A stretch of 64,000 bases of DNA from Incurvaria masculella (Eukaryota > Arthropoda > Insecta > Lepidoptera > Incurvariidae): assembly GCA_946894095.1 (NCBI GenBank), contig OX335649.1:13038001-13102000 (forward strand). The letters are read 5' to 3'. The notes beneath the pieces are model-generated. The model searched no databases. It had not been told where the DNA came from and worked only from the letters and a program-made list of their open reading frames with translations. A program made the translations under genes and the position numbers. Shown piece by piece: positions 63,800 through 64,000 of this stretch (its first letter is position 1; every line of letters starts with the position of its first letter).

Positions 63800-64000
63800 A
63801 GATCCAAAATAGCTTTATTTGATCGAACTAGATGTCTGATGACCATTGGCATTGTAAAATTGTGTTTGGTTTCTAAGTTATAAGGTCCGAAAGTTCGATA
63901 TACAATAACTTTGGAGGTGGGTTACGCAATGATAAAGTAATGACATCTTAAAAAGATTAGTCATCAGACGTAGCTTATTTAATCAAGATTTATAATCTAT
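63800..64000. repeat. Dispersed repeat, related to 36250-36440
   Basis: AGCTTTATTTGATCGAACTA, GATGTCTGATGACCATTGGC, AAGTTATAAGGTCCGAAAGT and TTAATCAAGATTTATAATC parallel the earlier copy. It runs off the window. Confidence 0.65.

Overview
The window is eukaryotic and most likely comes from a moth or butterfly. It is AT-rich, intron-bearing DNA crowded with small transposons. The insect-specific content includes chitin-binding cuticle protein genes whose first coding exon holds only Met-Lys-Phe, a Gly/Tyr-rich secreted protein, and a Helitron plus SINE/MITE families of the kind common in Lepidoptera. No prokaryotic features are present.

Region 1-12,000 holds no gene I can support. It contains a three-unit tandem repeat (635-1250), a CpG-rich patch (1600-1960), several MITEs, a Helitron with both ends intact (7933-8729) and a second tandem array (about 9170-9760).

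Region 12,014-50,067 is one large gene on the minus strand. I assembled eight coding exons with compatible splice phases into a 437-residue Popeye-domain protein (POPDC/bves family, membrane cAMP effectors). Its introns (up to 14.5 kb) are filled with SINEs, MITEs and LINE fragments. Two of its exons (30733-30840 and 26805-27075) have decayed partial tandem copies beside them, each copy reaching across a splice site. One intron has a GC rather than a GT donor.

Region 51,100-61,400 is an inverted duplication. Two almost identical cuticle protein genes (CPR/chitin-bind-4) point at each other, at 51497-52912 (+) and 59558-61004 (-). They are separated by about 6.5 kb containing a broken LINE with an N-terminal C2H2 finger, a reverse transcriptase and a restriction-like endonuclease. 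That LINE is itself split by a younger LINE tail with an 8-bp target duplication. Exon 2 of the two cuticle genes differs at only about 3 bases, while promoters and introns are clearly more diverged, which suggests gene conversion.

Region 61,700-63,500 holds a probable Gly/Tyr-rich secreted structural protein gene on the minus strand, with a MITE in its intron. The three structural protein genes look like part of a cuticle/extracellular-matrix cluster next to the unrelated Popeye gene.

The most novel signal is a SINE family present in more than 15 copies. Its shared body is attached either to a tRNA-like head or to a head that combines a tRNA-like box A region with a 5S rRNA-like internal promoter.
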